NCBI RefSeq assembly: GCF_000210295.1
Contig: NC_026744.1
Location: forward strand, 2,914,001 to 2,978,000
Source of the DNA: Trypanosoma brucei gambiense DAL972
Lineage: Eukaryota > Euglenozoa > Kinetoplastea > Trypanosomatida > Trypanosomatidae
Length of the DNA stretch: 64,000 bases
Direction of reading: 5' to 3'
Shown: positions 29,761-38,553 of the stretch, one piece after another
Numbering within the stretch: position 1 is the stretch's first letter
How the letters are laid out: the number at the start of each line of letters is the position of its first letter
Made by a program: the position numbers and the translations under genes
The notes under the pieces: model-generated
The model's input: only the letters and a program-made list of their open reading frames with translations
Database searches by the model: none
What the model was told of the DNA's origin: nothing

Positions 29761-32403
29761 GCAACACCATTTAAGAGTGTGTTTGGTACACAGAGCAGTG
29801 GAGATGCGAAACCACCTGCAGCAACACCATTTAAGAGTGTATTTGGTACACAGAGCAGTGGAGATGCGAAACCACCTGCAGCAACACCATTTAAGAGTGT
29901 GTTTGGTACACAGAGCAGTGGAGATGCGAAACCTCCTGCAGCAACACCATTTAAGAGTGTATTTGGTACACAGAGCAGTGGAGATGCGAAACCACCTGCA
30001 GCAACGCCATTTAAGAGTGTGTTTGGTACACAGAGCAGTGGAGATGCGAAACCACCTGCAGCAACACCATTTAAGAGTGTGTTTGGTACACAGAGCAGTG
30101 GAGATGCGAAACCACCTGCAGCAACACCATTTAAGAGTGTGTTTGGTACACAGAGCAGTGGAGATGCGAAACCACCTGCAGCAACGCCATTTAAGAGTGT
30201 GTTTGGTACACAGAGCAGTGGAGATGCGAAACCACCTGCAGCAACACCATTTAAGAGTGATTCCATTAATGGCTTTTTTATTAAGCAAACTCGTGCTGGA
30301 ATCATGTCTGAAATAGCTCACTCTGCGGTGGGTGACGTGCCGATTGACTCTTTTAAAGCAGACAGTCACAATGGTGGAAAAGATGCATGGGTGTGCACCC
30401 GATGTGGTAAGGTGAAGGATCTTCGGGGTGATCATCTTCGAGGCAAGATGGAGGTCCGTTCTGATTGTTGGCCCTGTGGAAAGAAGGCGACATTCAAGTT
30501 GCAAAGCAGGCTCTCGGATGACGATAGTAATAACAACGTCCCTGCAGCTAGCACTGTCGATGATACGCATCAACCAAAAGGCGTCGGGAACGCAACAATA
30601 GTTGGAGGATTTCGTGCTCCTGTCGTTCCTTCAACCGGTGACGAGCACCAGTTTCTTTTCCCTGCTCCCGTACTCCAGTGCTCAACCCCAAGCTTATCAG
30701 CAGACTGCTCCTCTGTATGGAAATGCTCTACCTGTGGAAAGGTGAAGCCACTTTCTGGTGATCATTTGCGGGGGAAAACAGAGGTGCGAAGCGATTGCTG
30801 GCCTTGTGGCTGCAAGAGAACGTTTGTGTTGAGTCCTGTTGACGGTGAATACGGATGCTCCGCGTTGCCGAAGGAGGATGCATCGAAGACTATTTCAAAG
30901 GCCAGCGAGAACGTTAAGGAGCAAGCTACCACTGGCGCACAAATACCAGTACAACCCGCAGCAACACCATTTAAGAGTGTGTTTGGTACACAGAGCAGTG
31001 GAGATGCGAAACCACCTGCAGCAACATCATTTAAGAGTGTGTTTGGTACACAGAGCAGTGGAGATGCGAAACCACCTGCAGCAACACCATTTAAGAGTGT
31101 ATTTGGTACACAGAGCAGTGGAGATGCGAAACCACCTGCAGCAACACCATTTAAGAGTGTATTTGATACACAGAGCAGTGGAGATGCGAAACCACCTGCA
31201 GCAACACCATTTAAGAGTGTGTTTGGTACACAGAGCAGTGGAGATGCGAAACCACCTGCAGCAACGCCATTTAAGAGTGTGTTTGGTACACAGAGCAGTG
31301 GAGATGCGAAACCACCTGCAGCAACACCATTTAAGAGTGTGTTTGGTACACAGAGCAGTGGAGATGCGAAACCACCTGCAGCAACACCATTTAAGAGTGT
31401 ATTTGGTACACAGAGCAGTGGAGATGCGAAACCACCTGCAGCAACACCATTTAAGAGTGTATTTGGTACACAGAGCAGTGGAGATGCGAAACCACCTGCA
31501 GCAACGCCATTTAAGAGTGTGTTTGGTACACAGAGCAGTGGAGATGCGAAACCACCTGCAGCAACACCATTTAAGAGTGTATTTGATACACAGAGCAATG
31601 GAGATGCGAAACCACCTGCAGCAACACCATTTAAGAGTGTATTTGGTACACAGAGCAGTGGAGATGCGAAACCACCTGCAGCAACACCATTTAAGAGTGT
31701 GTTTGGTACACAGAGCAGTGGAGATGCGAAACCACCTGCAGCAACACCATTTAAGAGTGTATTTGATACACAGAGCAGTGGAGATGCGAAACCACCTGCA
31801 GCAACACCATTTAAGAGTGTATTTGGTACACAGAGCAGTGGAGATGCGAAACCACCTGCAGCAACGCCATTTAAGAGTGTGTTTGGTACACAGAGCAGTG
31901 GAGATGCGAAACCACCTGCAGCAACGCCATTTAAGAGTGTATTTGGTACACAGAGCAGTGGAGATGCGAATTGTCGAGGGGGTGTTGTTTCCATTTGTTT
32001 AGATGGTGAAAGTTCTGTGACTAATTCTGCTTCTTCCAGTTGTCGCTCCACAGTTCAGGCTAATATTTTACATGATAGTGTTGGTGGGGGAGTTGCTTGT
32101 GTGGCTGATGATTTGAGTGGATACCAGAGCAATTCTCTTGATGAGGCTCTGAACGTTACGGGCCTCTCTCCCCTTTTTTCTGCTTTTGAGAGGATGATGA
32201 ATGACGCGAAGGAAAAGGTGTTGTCAGCCTTGAAGGAGGAGTTGAATCAAATGGTTTCCTGTGTTGGTGGCCGTGATTGCTGTAAGTGCGGAAGGGCAAT
32301 CCAAAGTGGTAGGGAAGTAAAGGAGAATTATAGGGGTAGAAATAAGTCCGGTGATAAAATAATGTGGGCTCATTTGGAGAATGCTTTCACTAAACCCTAT
32401 TGA
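29104..32403 (+). CDS. FG-repeat nucleoporin with duplicated double zinc-finger module
   Basis: The protein has 1099 residues from the ATG at 29104; a TTG extension is ignored. It consists of two modules, each with two unusual zinc fingers followed by 20-residue repeats (PPAATPFKSVFGTQSSGDAK). Each finger reads WxC-x2-CGKxK, a GDHLRGKxEVRSDCWPC core, with spacing C-x2-C-x20-C-x2-C (first finger C31, C34, C55, C58). Eight complete repeats follow module 1 and 17 follow module 2; 22 keep Phe-Gly and three have Phe-Asp. The C-terminal ~130 residues are non-repetitive, with a helix near 1035-1055 and a CCKC motif. FG repeats of this kind form the permeability barrier of the nuclear pore. The neighbour is a second FG nucleoporin; I tentatively associate the pair with TbNup140/TbNup149, from memory. 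Confidence 0.85.
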   Translation: MSEIAHSAVGDVPIDSFKADSHNGGKDAWVCTRCGKVKDLRGDHLRGKMEVRSDCWPCGKKATFKLQSRLSDDDSNNNVPAASTVDDTHQPKGVGNATIVGGFRAPVVPSTGDEHQFLFPAPVLQCSTPSLSADCSSVWKCSTCGKVKPLSGDHLRGKTEVRSDCWPCGCKRTFVLSPVDGEYGCSALPKEDASKTISKASENVKEQATTGAQIPVQPAATPFKSVFGTQSSGDAKPPAATPFKSVFGTQSSGDAKPPAATPFKSVFGTQSSGDAKPPAATPFKSVFGTQSSGDAKPPAATPFKSVFGTQSSGDAKPPAATPFKSVFGTQSSGDAKPPAATPFKSVFGTQSSGDAKPPAATPFKSVFGTQSSGDAKPPAATPFKSDSINGFFIKQTRAGIMSEIAHSAVGDVPIDSFKADSHNGGKDAWVCTRCGKVKDLRGDHLRGKMEVRSDCWPCGKKATFKLQSRLSDDDSNNNVPAASTVDDTHQPKGVGNATIVGGFRAPVVPSTGDEHQFLFPAPVLQCSTPSLSADCSSVWKCSTCGKVKPLSGDHLRGKTEVRSDCWPCGCKRTFVLSPVDGEYGCSALPKEDASKTISKASENVKEQATTGAQIPVQPAATPFKSVFGTQSSGDAKPPAATSFKSVFGTQSSGDAKPPAATPFKSVFGTQSSGDAKPPAATPFKSVFDTQSSGDAKPPAATPFKSVFGTQSSGDAKPPAATPFKSVFGTQSSGDAKPPAATPFKSVFGTQSSGDAKPPAATPFKSVFGTQSSGDAKPPAATPFKSVFGTQSSGDAKPPAATPFKSVFGTQSSGDAKPPAATPFKSVFDTQSNGDAKPPAATPFKSVFGTQSSGDAKPPAATPFKSVFGTQSSGDAKPPAATPFKSVFDTQSSGDAKPPAATPFKSVFGTQSSGDAKPPAATPFKSVFGTQSSGDAKPPAATPFKSVFGTQSSGDANCRGGVVSICLDGESSVTNSASSSCRSTVQANILHDSVGGGVACVADDLSGYQSNSLDEALNVTGLSPLFSAFERMMNDAKEKVLSALKEELNQMVSCVGGRDCCKCGRAIQSGREVKENYRGRNKSGDKIMWAHLENAFTKPY
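29755..30260 (+). repeat. 60-bp FG-coding tandem array, first block
   Basis: Eight complete 60-bp units and a partial ninth, differing by a few silent changes (ACA/ACG and GTG/GTA positions). Each encodes one FG motif. The last unit is cut in mid-repeat at about 30260. Confidence 0.95.
30282..30960 (+). repeat. Second copy of the zinc-finger module, in frame
   Basis: This copy lies inside the coding region, joined in frame after a truncated FG repeat at 30260. The offset of 1200 bases equals twenty 60-bp repeat units. Confidence 0.9.
30955..31970 (+). repeat. 60-bp FG-coding tandem array, second block
   Basis: Seventeen 60-bp units. Three of them (starting near 31141, 31561 and 31741) carry GGT to GAT, changing FG to FD; the 31561 unit also has AGT to AAT. 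Another unit (31021) has a Pro to Ser change. A 180-bp higher-order pattern (FD unit followed by two others) repeats at 31561 and 31741. Confidence 0.93.
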
Positions 32404-32555
32404 ATTTATTGAAGTGTTACTTTGATGCTAATCACCTTCTGTTGCAAGCGCTGGTGATATAAATTGTTTGTGGGTTTGTTGCGTGATGACCTTTCTGCTC
32501 CTTCCAAATAATCACTTACTCTACCTGCAGTTCGTGTAACAGATAAAAGGTGTAG

Positions 32556-35500
32556 ATGTCCCTGGACCCCCGTTCCTGTGACGCCATTTGTGAAGAACTT
32601 CATGCAGAATCGTGCATCTGTGACGGAGCTGGCATTCTCAATTTATGTCGACAGGTAAAAGAACTTCGAGTTGGAATTCGCCGTCTGCTTACTGAAGACA
32701 TACCGACTCTTGGAGACATCATCACAGAATTTCAAGAGCCACACCTGAGGGAGTTTAGGGACTTCCACCGTGGTGCCAGAAGAGATAATGTTGTCAGAAC
32801 TCCAACCGATATAGTTTTTGCCACAACATCACTCCTGCGTTGTTGCAACGAACTGAGTTCCAATGTTACGAGAGGATTCAACCGCCTAGCCAATAAGGAA
32901 ACTGTTAAACTTAATACCCATGCAATCGGTTACGCACCTATATTTTCCAGAGAGAAATATAGCAGTTATCCACCCGCAACTGTGGAGACAGAGAAAAACG
33001 AAAACAGCACAAAAGATAAGAAATTAAACAGTAATCATTGCGCAGCGCCACAGGTAAAAGCGGGTGGCGAGAAAGAGGGAAAAGCTAACCCGCAAGCAAG
33101 ACACGAAACAAGTAGATCACTGGTGTCACAAAAAGAAATTTTGACATCTCGGCTAACTACTGCAGACAGGTCTCCTGCATTTGGTCAAGCAATTACTGAA
33201 GATAAGCCTCCCGCATTTGGTCAAGGAGTGAATGCAGAAAAGCCTCCCGCATTTGGTCAAGGAGTGAATGCAGATAAGCCTCCCGCATTTGGTCAAGGTG
33301 CGACTGCAGATAAGCCTCCCGCATTTGGTCAAGGAGTGACTGCAGATAAGCCTCCCGCATTTGGTCAAGGAGTGAATGCAGATAAGCCTCCCGCATTTGG
33401 TCAAGGTGCGACTGCAGATAAGCCTCCCGCATTTGGTCAAGGAGTGACTGCAGATAAGCCTCCCGCATTTGGTCAAGTAGTGAATGCAGATAAGCCTCCC
33501 GCATTTGGTCAAGGTGCGACTGCAGATAAGCCTCCCGCATTTGGTCAAGGTACGACTGCAGATAAGCCTCCTGCATTTGGTCAAGGAGCGACTGCAGACA
33601 CAACTCCCGCATTTGGTCAAGGTGCGACTGCAGATACAACTCCCGCATTTGGTCAAGGAGCGACTGCAGATAAGCCTCCCGCATTTGGTCAAGGAGTGAA
33701 TGCAGACACAACTCCCGCATTTGGTCAAGGTACGGCTGCAGGCACAACTCCCGCATTTGGTCAAGGAGTGACTGCTAATAAAGCTTCAGCATTTGGCCAA
33801 GGTGCGACTGCAGATAAACCTCCCGCATTTGGTCAAGGTACGACTGCAGGCACAACTCCCGCATTTGGTCAAGGAGCGGCTGCAGATAAGCCTCCCGCAT
33901 TTGGTCAAGGAGTGACTGCGAATAAAGCTTCAGCATTTGGTCAAGGTGCGGCTGCAGGCACAACTCCCGCATTTGGTCAAGGAGTGAATGCAGATAAGCC
34001 TCCCGCATTTGGTCAAGGAGTGAATGCAGGCACAACTCTCGCATTTGGTCAAGGTGCGGCTGCGAATAAAGCTCCCGCATTTGGTCAAGGTGCGGCTGCA
34101 GGCACAACTCCCGCATTTGGTCAAGGAGTGAATGCAGATAAGCCTCCCGCATTTGGTCAAGGAGTGACTGCAGATAAGCCTCCCGCATTTGGTCAAGGTA
34201 CGACTGCAGGCACAACTCCCGCATTTGGTCAAGGAGTGACTGCAGATAAGCCTCCCGCATTTGGTCAAGGAGTGACTGCAGATAAGCCTCCCGCATTTGG
34301 TCAAGGTACGACTGCAGATACAACTCCCGCATTTGGTCAAGGTGCGACTGCAGGCACAACTCCCGCATTTGGTCAAGGTGCGACTGCAGATAAAGCTCCC
34401 GCATTTGGTCAAGGTGCGACTGCAGGCACAACTCCCGCATTTGGTCAAGGTGCGACTGCAGGCACAACACCCGCATTTGGTCAAGGTGCGACTGCAGATA
34501 AACCTCCCGCATTTGGTCAAGGTGCGGCTGCAGGCACAACTCCCGCATTTGGTCAAGGTACGACTGCAGATAAGCCTCCCGCATTTGGTCAAGGTGCGGC
34601 TGCAGGCACAACTCCCGCATTTGGTCAAGGTACGACTGCAGATAAGCCTCCCGCATTTGGTCAAGGTGCGGCTGCAGGCACAACTCCCGCATTTGGTCAA
34701 GGTGCGGCTGCAGGCACAACTCCCGCATTTGGTCAAGGTGCGGTTGCGAATAAAGCTTCAGCATTTGGTCAAGGAGTAACTGCAGGCACAACTCCCGCAT
34801 TTGGTCAAGGTGCGGCTGCAGGCACAACTCCCGCATTTGGTCAAGGAGTGACTGCAGATAAGCCTCCCGCATTTGGTCAAGGTGCGGCTGCAGGCACAAC
34901 ACCCGCATTTGGTCAAGGTACGACTGCAGATAAGCCTCCTGCATTTGGTCAAGGTGCGGCTGCAGGCACAACTCCCGCATTTGGTCAAGGTGCGGCTGCA
35001 GGCACAACTCCCGCATTTGGTCAAGGTGCGGCTGCAGGCACAACTCCCGCATTTGGTCAAGGTGCGGCTGCGAATAAAGCTTCAGCATTTGGTCAAGGAG
35101 TGACTGCAGGCACAACTCCCGCATTTGGTCAAGGTGCGGTTGCGAATAAAGCTTCAGCATTTGGTCAAGGAGTGACTGCAGGCACAACTCCCGCATTTGG
35201 TCAAGGTACGGCTGCAGGCACAACACCCGCATTTGGTCAAGGTGCGGCTGCAGGCACAACTCCCGCATTTGGTCAAGGTGCGGCTGCAGGCACAACACCC
35301 GCATTTGGTCAAGGTACGACTGCAGATAAACCTCCTGCATTTGGTCAAGGAGTGACTGCAGACACAACTCCCGCATTTGGTCAAGGAGTGACTGCAGATA
35401 CAACTCCCGCATTTGGTCAAGGTGCGGCTGCAGGCACAACTCCCGCATTTGGTCAAGGTGCGGCTGCAGGCACAACTCCCGCATTTGGTCAAGGTGCGGC

Positions 35501-36338
35501 TGCAGGCACAACTCCCGCATTTGGTCAAGGTGCGGCTGCGAATAAAGCTCCAGCATTTGGTCAAGGTGCGGCTGCAGGCACAACTCCCGCATTTGGTCAA
35601 GGTGCGGCTGCAGGCACAACTCCCGCATTTGGTCAAGGTGCGGCTGCAGGCAGAACACCCGCATTTGGTCAAGGTACGGCTGCGAATAAAGCTTCAGTAT
35701 TTGGTCAAGGAGTGACTGCAGATAAGCCTCCCGCATTTGGTCAAGGTGCGGCTGCAGGCACAACTCCCGCATTTGGTCAAGGTGCGGCTGCAGGCACAAC
35801 TCCCGCATTTGGTCAAGGTGCGGCTGCGAATAAAGCTTCAGCATTTGGTCAAGGTGCGGCTGCAGGCACAACTCCCGCATTTGGTCAAGGTGCGGCTGCA
35901 GGCACAACACCCGCATTTGGTCAAGGTACGACTGCAGATAAGCCTCCCGCATTTGGTCAAGGTGCGGCTGCAGATAAGCCTCCTGCATTTGGTCAAGGAG
36001 TGACTGTAGGCACAACACCCGCATTTGGTCAAGGTGCTGGTGGGTGTGTATCCAACTCTGTCTTTGGGACGACTCCGGCAAGCGGTGGATGTGAATTGGG
36101 TACAATATGTGGATTCGGCTCTGACCCGAGTGGAGTGAAGTCGTTGCGTGCTAACCTTGGTGCTAATTGCGGTGTAGGGACTCCTTCTGTTTTTGGTGTG
36201 CCCGGTCATGTTTCGAGTCCGCAAGTTGCTCCCTTTGGTTCCGCTGCTACGTCTCATGTTTTTCAGTCTTCTTCTTTTTCTAGTATTGCCGGCAATTATA
36301 AGGCCACACCTGATTTTAAAAGTGTCTTTTCGCAGTAG
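32556..36338 (+). CDS. FG-repeat nucleoporin with 80 FGQG units
   Basis: This 1260-residue protein lies 152 bases after the previous FG nucleoporin. The first ~190 residues are non-repetitive, with a Cys-rich start (CDAICEELHAESCICDG) and helical segments; this part probably anchors the protein to the pore. Then come 80 tandem 12-residue units of the form xxAxxxPAFGQG, with all Phe-Gly pairs preserved. The C-terminal ~100 residues have irregular FG motifs (NSVFGT, PSVFGV, APFGS, ending FKSVFSQ). The spacer alternates among DKPP, GTTP/DTTP and NKAS/NKAP types. Such a domain would be intrinsically disordered and bind transport receptors. Adjacency to the other FG protein but with a wholly different repeat suggests parallel expansion and not recent gene duplication. 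Assignment to a named TbNup is uncertain. Confidence 0.87.
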   Translation: MSLDPRSCDAICEELHAESCICDGAGILNLCRQVKELRVGIRRLLTEDIPTLGDIITEFQEPHLREFRDFHRGARRDNVVRTPTDIVFATTSLLRCCNELSSNVTRGFNRLANKETVKLNTHAIGYAPIFSREKYSSYPPATVETEKNENSTKDKKLNSNHCAAPQVKAGGEKEGKANPQARHETSRSLVSQKEILTSRLTTADRSPAFGQAITEDKPPAFGQGVNAEKPPAFGQGVNADKPPAFGQGATADKPPAFGQGVTADKPPAFGQGVNADKPPAFGQGATADKPPAFGQGVTADKPPAFGQVVNADKPPAFGQGATADKPPAFGQGTTADKPPAFGQGATADTTPAFGQGATADTTPAFGQGATADKPPAFGQGVNADTTPAFGQGTAAGTTPAFGQGVTANKASAFGQGATADKPPAFGQGTTAGTTPAFGQGAAADKPPAFGQGVTANKASAFGQGAAAGTTPAFGQGVNADKPPAFGQGVNAGTTLAFGQGAAANKAPAFGQGAAAGTTPAFGQGVNADKPPAFGQGVTADKPPAFGQGTTAGTTPAFGQGVTADKPPAFGQGVTADKPPAFGQGTTADTTPAFGQGATAGTTPAFGQGATADKAPAFGQGATAGTTPAFGQGATAGTTPAFGQGATADKPPAFGQGAAAGTTPAFGQGTTADKPPAFGQGAAAGTTPAFGQGTTADKPPAFGQGAAAGTTPAFGQGAAAGTTPAFGQGAVANKASAFGQGVTAGTTPAFGQGAAAGTTPAFGQGVTADKPPAFGQGAAAGTTPAFGQGTTADKPPAFGQGAAAGTTPAFGQGAAAGTTPAFGQGAAAGTTPAFGQGAAANKASAFGQGVTAGTTPAFGQGAVANKASAFGQGVTAGTTPAFGQGTAAGTTPAFGQGAAAGTTPAFGQGAAAGTTPAFGQGTTADKPPAFGQGVTADTTPAFGQGVTADTTPAFGQGAAAGTTPAFGQGAAAGTTPAFGQGAAAGTTPAFGQGAAANKAPAFGQGAAAGTTPAFGQGAAAGTTPAFGQGAAAGRTPAFGQGTAANKASVFGQGVTADKPPAFGQGAAAGTTPAFGQGAAAGTTPAFGQGAAANKASAFGQGAAAGTTPAFGQGAAAGTTPAFGQGTTADKPPAFGQGAAADKPPAFGQGVTVGTTPAFGQGAGGCVSNSVFGTTPASGGCELGTICGFGSDPSGVKSLRANLGANCGVGTPSVFGVPGHVSSPQVAPFGSAATSHVFQSSSFSSIAGNYKATPDFKSVFSQ
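33165..36042 (+). repeat. 36-bp FGQG-coding tandem array, 80 units
   Basis: GCATTTGGTCAAG-type cores recur every 36 bases from 33177 to 36021 (79 exact intervals) with no indel. Because 36 is a multiple of three, long open frames also occur in other frames and on the other strand; these are artefacts. Confidence 0.95.
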
Positions 36339-36521
36339 AAGTTTATGGTTATGGGAGGTAACTAAAAAATCATGTGAATGAGGTGCTTAAATATTTTTGT
36401 TATTATACTTAAATTTCGTTAGATGATGTTCTTTGTGAAGGCGCTTTCGTTTGTTGTTTTGATGTGTAGTTCTTAGAGGTTATTCTTGCTAGCATCAGGA
36501 CGAAAGTTGTGAAGCTATACA

Positions 36522-36965
36522 ATGACCGATATAGTGGACCTGGAACTTAGGGTGTTGGAGGAGAGTGACTTGTCCAGTCACTTGGAGCTGTTGGGGCATC
36601 TGACTGAGGCACCACCGTTGAGCGGGGTCGAACTCGCGAACATCGCGGACATGCGGAGGAGAGCTGGAATTGTAACTAAAGTGTTCTGTCACCAACCAAC
36701 TGGACGGATTGTGGGGTCAGCATCTCTAATGATTCAACCGAAATTCACTCGTGGCGGTAGGGCTGTAGGACACATTGAAGATGTCGTTGTAGACCCCTCG
36801 TACAGAGGGGCTGGACTTGGCAAGGCACTTATCATGGACCTTTGCGAAATATCTAGGTCGAAAGGTTGCTACAAAGTGATACTCGACAGTTCTGAAAAGT
36901 CGCTTCCGTTCTACGAAAAGTTGGGGTTTCGAGCACATGAGAGACAAATGAGGCTGGATTTGTAG
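36522..36965 (+). CDS. GNA1: Glucosamine-6-phosphate N-acetyltransferase
   Basis: This 147-residue GNAT-fold enzyme transfers acetyl from acetyl-CoA to glucosamine 6-phosphate, a step towards UDP-GlcNAc for glycoproteins and GPI anchors. Clear GNA1 features are GHIEDVVVDPSYRGAGLGKAL (the acetyl-CoA-binding RxxGxG/A loop), CYKVILDSSEKSLPFYEKLGF and a terminal basic strand. The length matches compact eukaryotic GNA1. In T. brucei the enzyme is reported as glycosomal and essential; here the C-terminus (MRLDL) is not a canonical PTS1, so the targeting route is not visible. Only 183 bases separate it from the FG-nucleoporin gene. A TTCTTAG acceptor-like site lies about 45 bases upstream of the ATG. 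Confidence 0.93.
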   Translation: MTDIVDLELRVLEESDLSSHLELLGHLTEAPPLSGVELANIADMRRRAGIVTKVFCHQPTGRIVGSASLMIQPKFTRGGRAVGHIEDVVVDPSYRGAGLGKALIMDLCEISRSKGCYKVILDSSEKSLPFYEKLGFRAHERQMRLDL

Positions 36966-37140
36966 TTTTTTTTGTCTGCATTTTCGATTTAACATGAGTA
37001 TTCACTTATCTACTTTCAGCAAAGTGGTGGGGGTTACTGATGAAACGTAATGGGGAGAGACAGGTTATAGAGCGGCAAGTCAACATTGCATCCTGCCTTC
37101 GCATGTGTGCTCGTTCTATTATATCTGTGCTTGTGCGCTG

Positions 37141-37176
37141 TTTCTATTCTTCTGCTTTCTCACTCTTTACCATCAG
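37141..37176 (+). promoter_or_regulatory. Predicted polypyrimidine tract and trans-splice acceptor
   Basis: A T/C-rich tract ends in CATCAG (AG at 37175-37176), 28 bases before the kinase ATG at 37205. Confidence 0.55.
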
Positions 37177-37204
37177 TGTGTTTACGTAGGATATCAACAT
37201 TTTC

Positions 37205-38311
37205 ATGCACCGGGGGAGCCAACTTGACGTAAATCGGTACAGTGTTGTAAAGCACCTTGGAAGTGGGGGATTTGGTGATGCATTCCTTGTAAAGGATGCT
37301 AACGATGGCATGGAGTACGTGCTGAAGTGTTCAAAAACTGTTGGCAGTAATGACACACTGTTGTCCGAGGCACAGAATCTCTTGCTCACAACATGTGACC
37401 ATGTTGTGCACTGTTTTGGTGTTTGGTTGGAACCTATGGGTAACAGGTGCTGTATGCTACTTGAATACTGTGATGGGGGGGACTTGGAGGATTACCTAAG
37501 TTACTCCTTTCCCCTGACAGAATCGGAGCTTGTTTCAATATTTGCGCAGCTGCTATTGGGTCTGGATCACATCCATCTTAAGCATCTTATACATAGGGAT
37601 ATCAAATTGCAGAACTTGATGCTACACCGTTCTACGGGAGTTGTGAAGATTGGTGATTTCGGCATGAGCAAAGCTCTTCGCTTTACGGACGAGGTCTCTT
37701 CCACAAGGCTTGGTACCCCTCTTTACACTTCACCAGAGGTTCTAAAAGGCCTTGGATATACAAGAAAAACAGATGTATGGAGCATGGGTGTAGCGTTCTA
37801 CCGTTTGATGACCAACAGACTTCCGTTCCCAGCTTCCAATGTGGAGGAGATGTATGAAAGCTATAGGACCACCCGGCCCGTGCACCCTTGCCGAGTGCAC
37901 AACGAATATTCCGAACCGCTTGGTGATTTGGTAATGAAGATGCTGACTAAGAGTAGAAGGAAACGGCCGAATGCGCGTGAGCTGCTTGCTCTTCCACTGT
38001 TTACGGAAACACTTAGTGCGCGTCCATGGCATCCGCCCCATCTTCGCGGATCAAACTACTTGTTTTCGTGTCGTCCAATGACCAACATCAATATCCGGAG
38101 TCTTCCTTCCTTGGCTGCTGAGCGGGTTGGCGAGGTTTCGTATGGTGATCAGGTTCTTGTAAGTGAAGAAGAGGTGAGCAGTGAGGGTATGATGTGGTAC
38201 AGGGTTCTTTATCCCCTGGAAGGATACTGCATTACAACTACAGATGGTCATCAGTTATTTCAGCGGGTTAGTGACCCTGCGCGTTTTCCCCCGATTTCGT
38301 CCCTAGAGTGA
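37205..38311 (+). CDS. NEK-like serine/threonine protein kinase with SH3b-like tail
   Basis: This 368-residue protein has a complete kinase domain at about residues 12-268: glycine loop GSGGFG, invariant Lys41 (YVLK), HRDIKLQN catalytic loop, DFG, and TPLYTSPE in place of APE. The sequence around LLGLDHIHLKHLIHRDIK and the GTPxYTSPE activation segment resemble NIMA-related kinases, a family expanded in trypanosomes for cell-cycle, basal-body and flagellar functions. All catalytic residues are present, so it should be active. Residues about 288-350 look like an SH3-type barrel: NIRSLPSLAAERVGEVSYGD, then MMWYRVLYP and GYCIT, a bacterial-SH3b-like pattern. That arrangement is not standard in NEK kinases. 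Substrate and location are unknown. Confidence 0.83.
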   Translation: MHRGSQLDVNRYSVVKHLGSGGFGDAFLVKDANDGMEYVLKCSKTVGSNDTLLSEAQNLLLTTCDHVVHCFGVWLEPMGNRCCMLLEYCDGGDLEDYLSYSFPLTESELVSIFAQLLLGLDHIHLKHLIHRDIKLQNLMLHRSTGVVKIGDFGMSKALRFTDEVSSTRLGTPLYTSPEVLKGLGYTRKTDVWSMGVAFYRLMTNRLPFPASNVEEMYESYRTTRPVHPCRVHNEYSEPLGDLVMKMLTKSRRKRPNARELLALPLFTETLSARPWHPPHLRGSNYLFSCRPMTNINIRSLPSLAAERVGEVSYGDQVLVSEEEVSSEGMMWYRVLYPLEGYCITTTDGHQLFQRVSDPARFPPISSLE

Positions 38312-38553
38312 TATTTATCTTCTTGTTTCATTTTCTGGTGATATAGTGATGGTACATTCAATGTATTATCCCTCATGTTATTTTTTTAAACTTCCTTTCC
38401 TCAACTATTTGTTTTACATCTCTAAGTAGATTGTTGGTTTATTTTGTTCTTCTTAGCTTTCATTGAACTTGTTATTATTTTATCCTGGAGAGTTGACACA
38501 GTTCTGTTGGTAACAATATTTCGTTGTAGTGTCTCTTCACTAGCGGCTGCGAC

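Noticed and set aside
29761..31970. Regular 60-bp units considered as a CRISPR array
   Set aside because: Units are contiguous without unique spacers, lie in a protein frame, and the organism is a eukaryote.
30762..32051. Minus-strand open frame of 429 codons over the 60-bp repeats
   Set aside because: The same artefact: 60 is a multiple of three. The + strand encodes a coherent zinc-finger and FG protein.
33775..36105. Minus-strand open frame of 776 codons over the FGQG repeat array
   Set aside because: The repeat unit is 36 bases, a multiple of three, so any frame free of stops in one unit stays open for the whole array. The + strand frame has meaningful FG motifs and unique ends.
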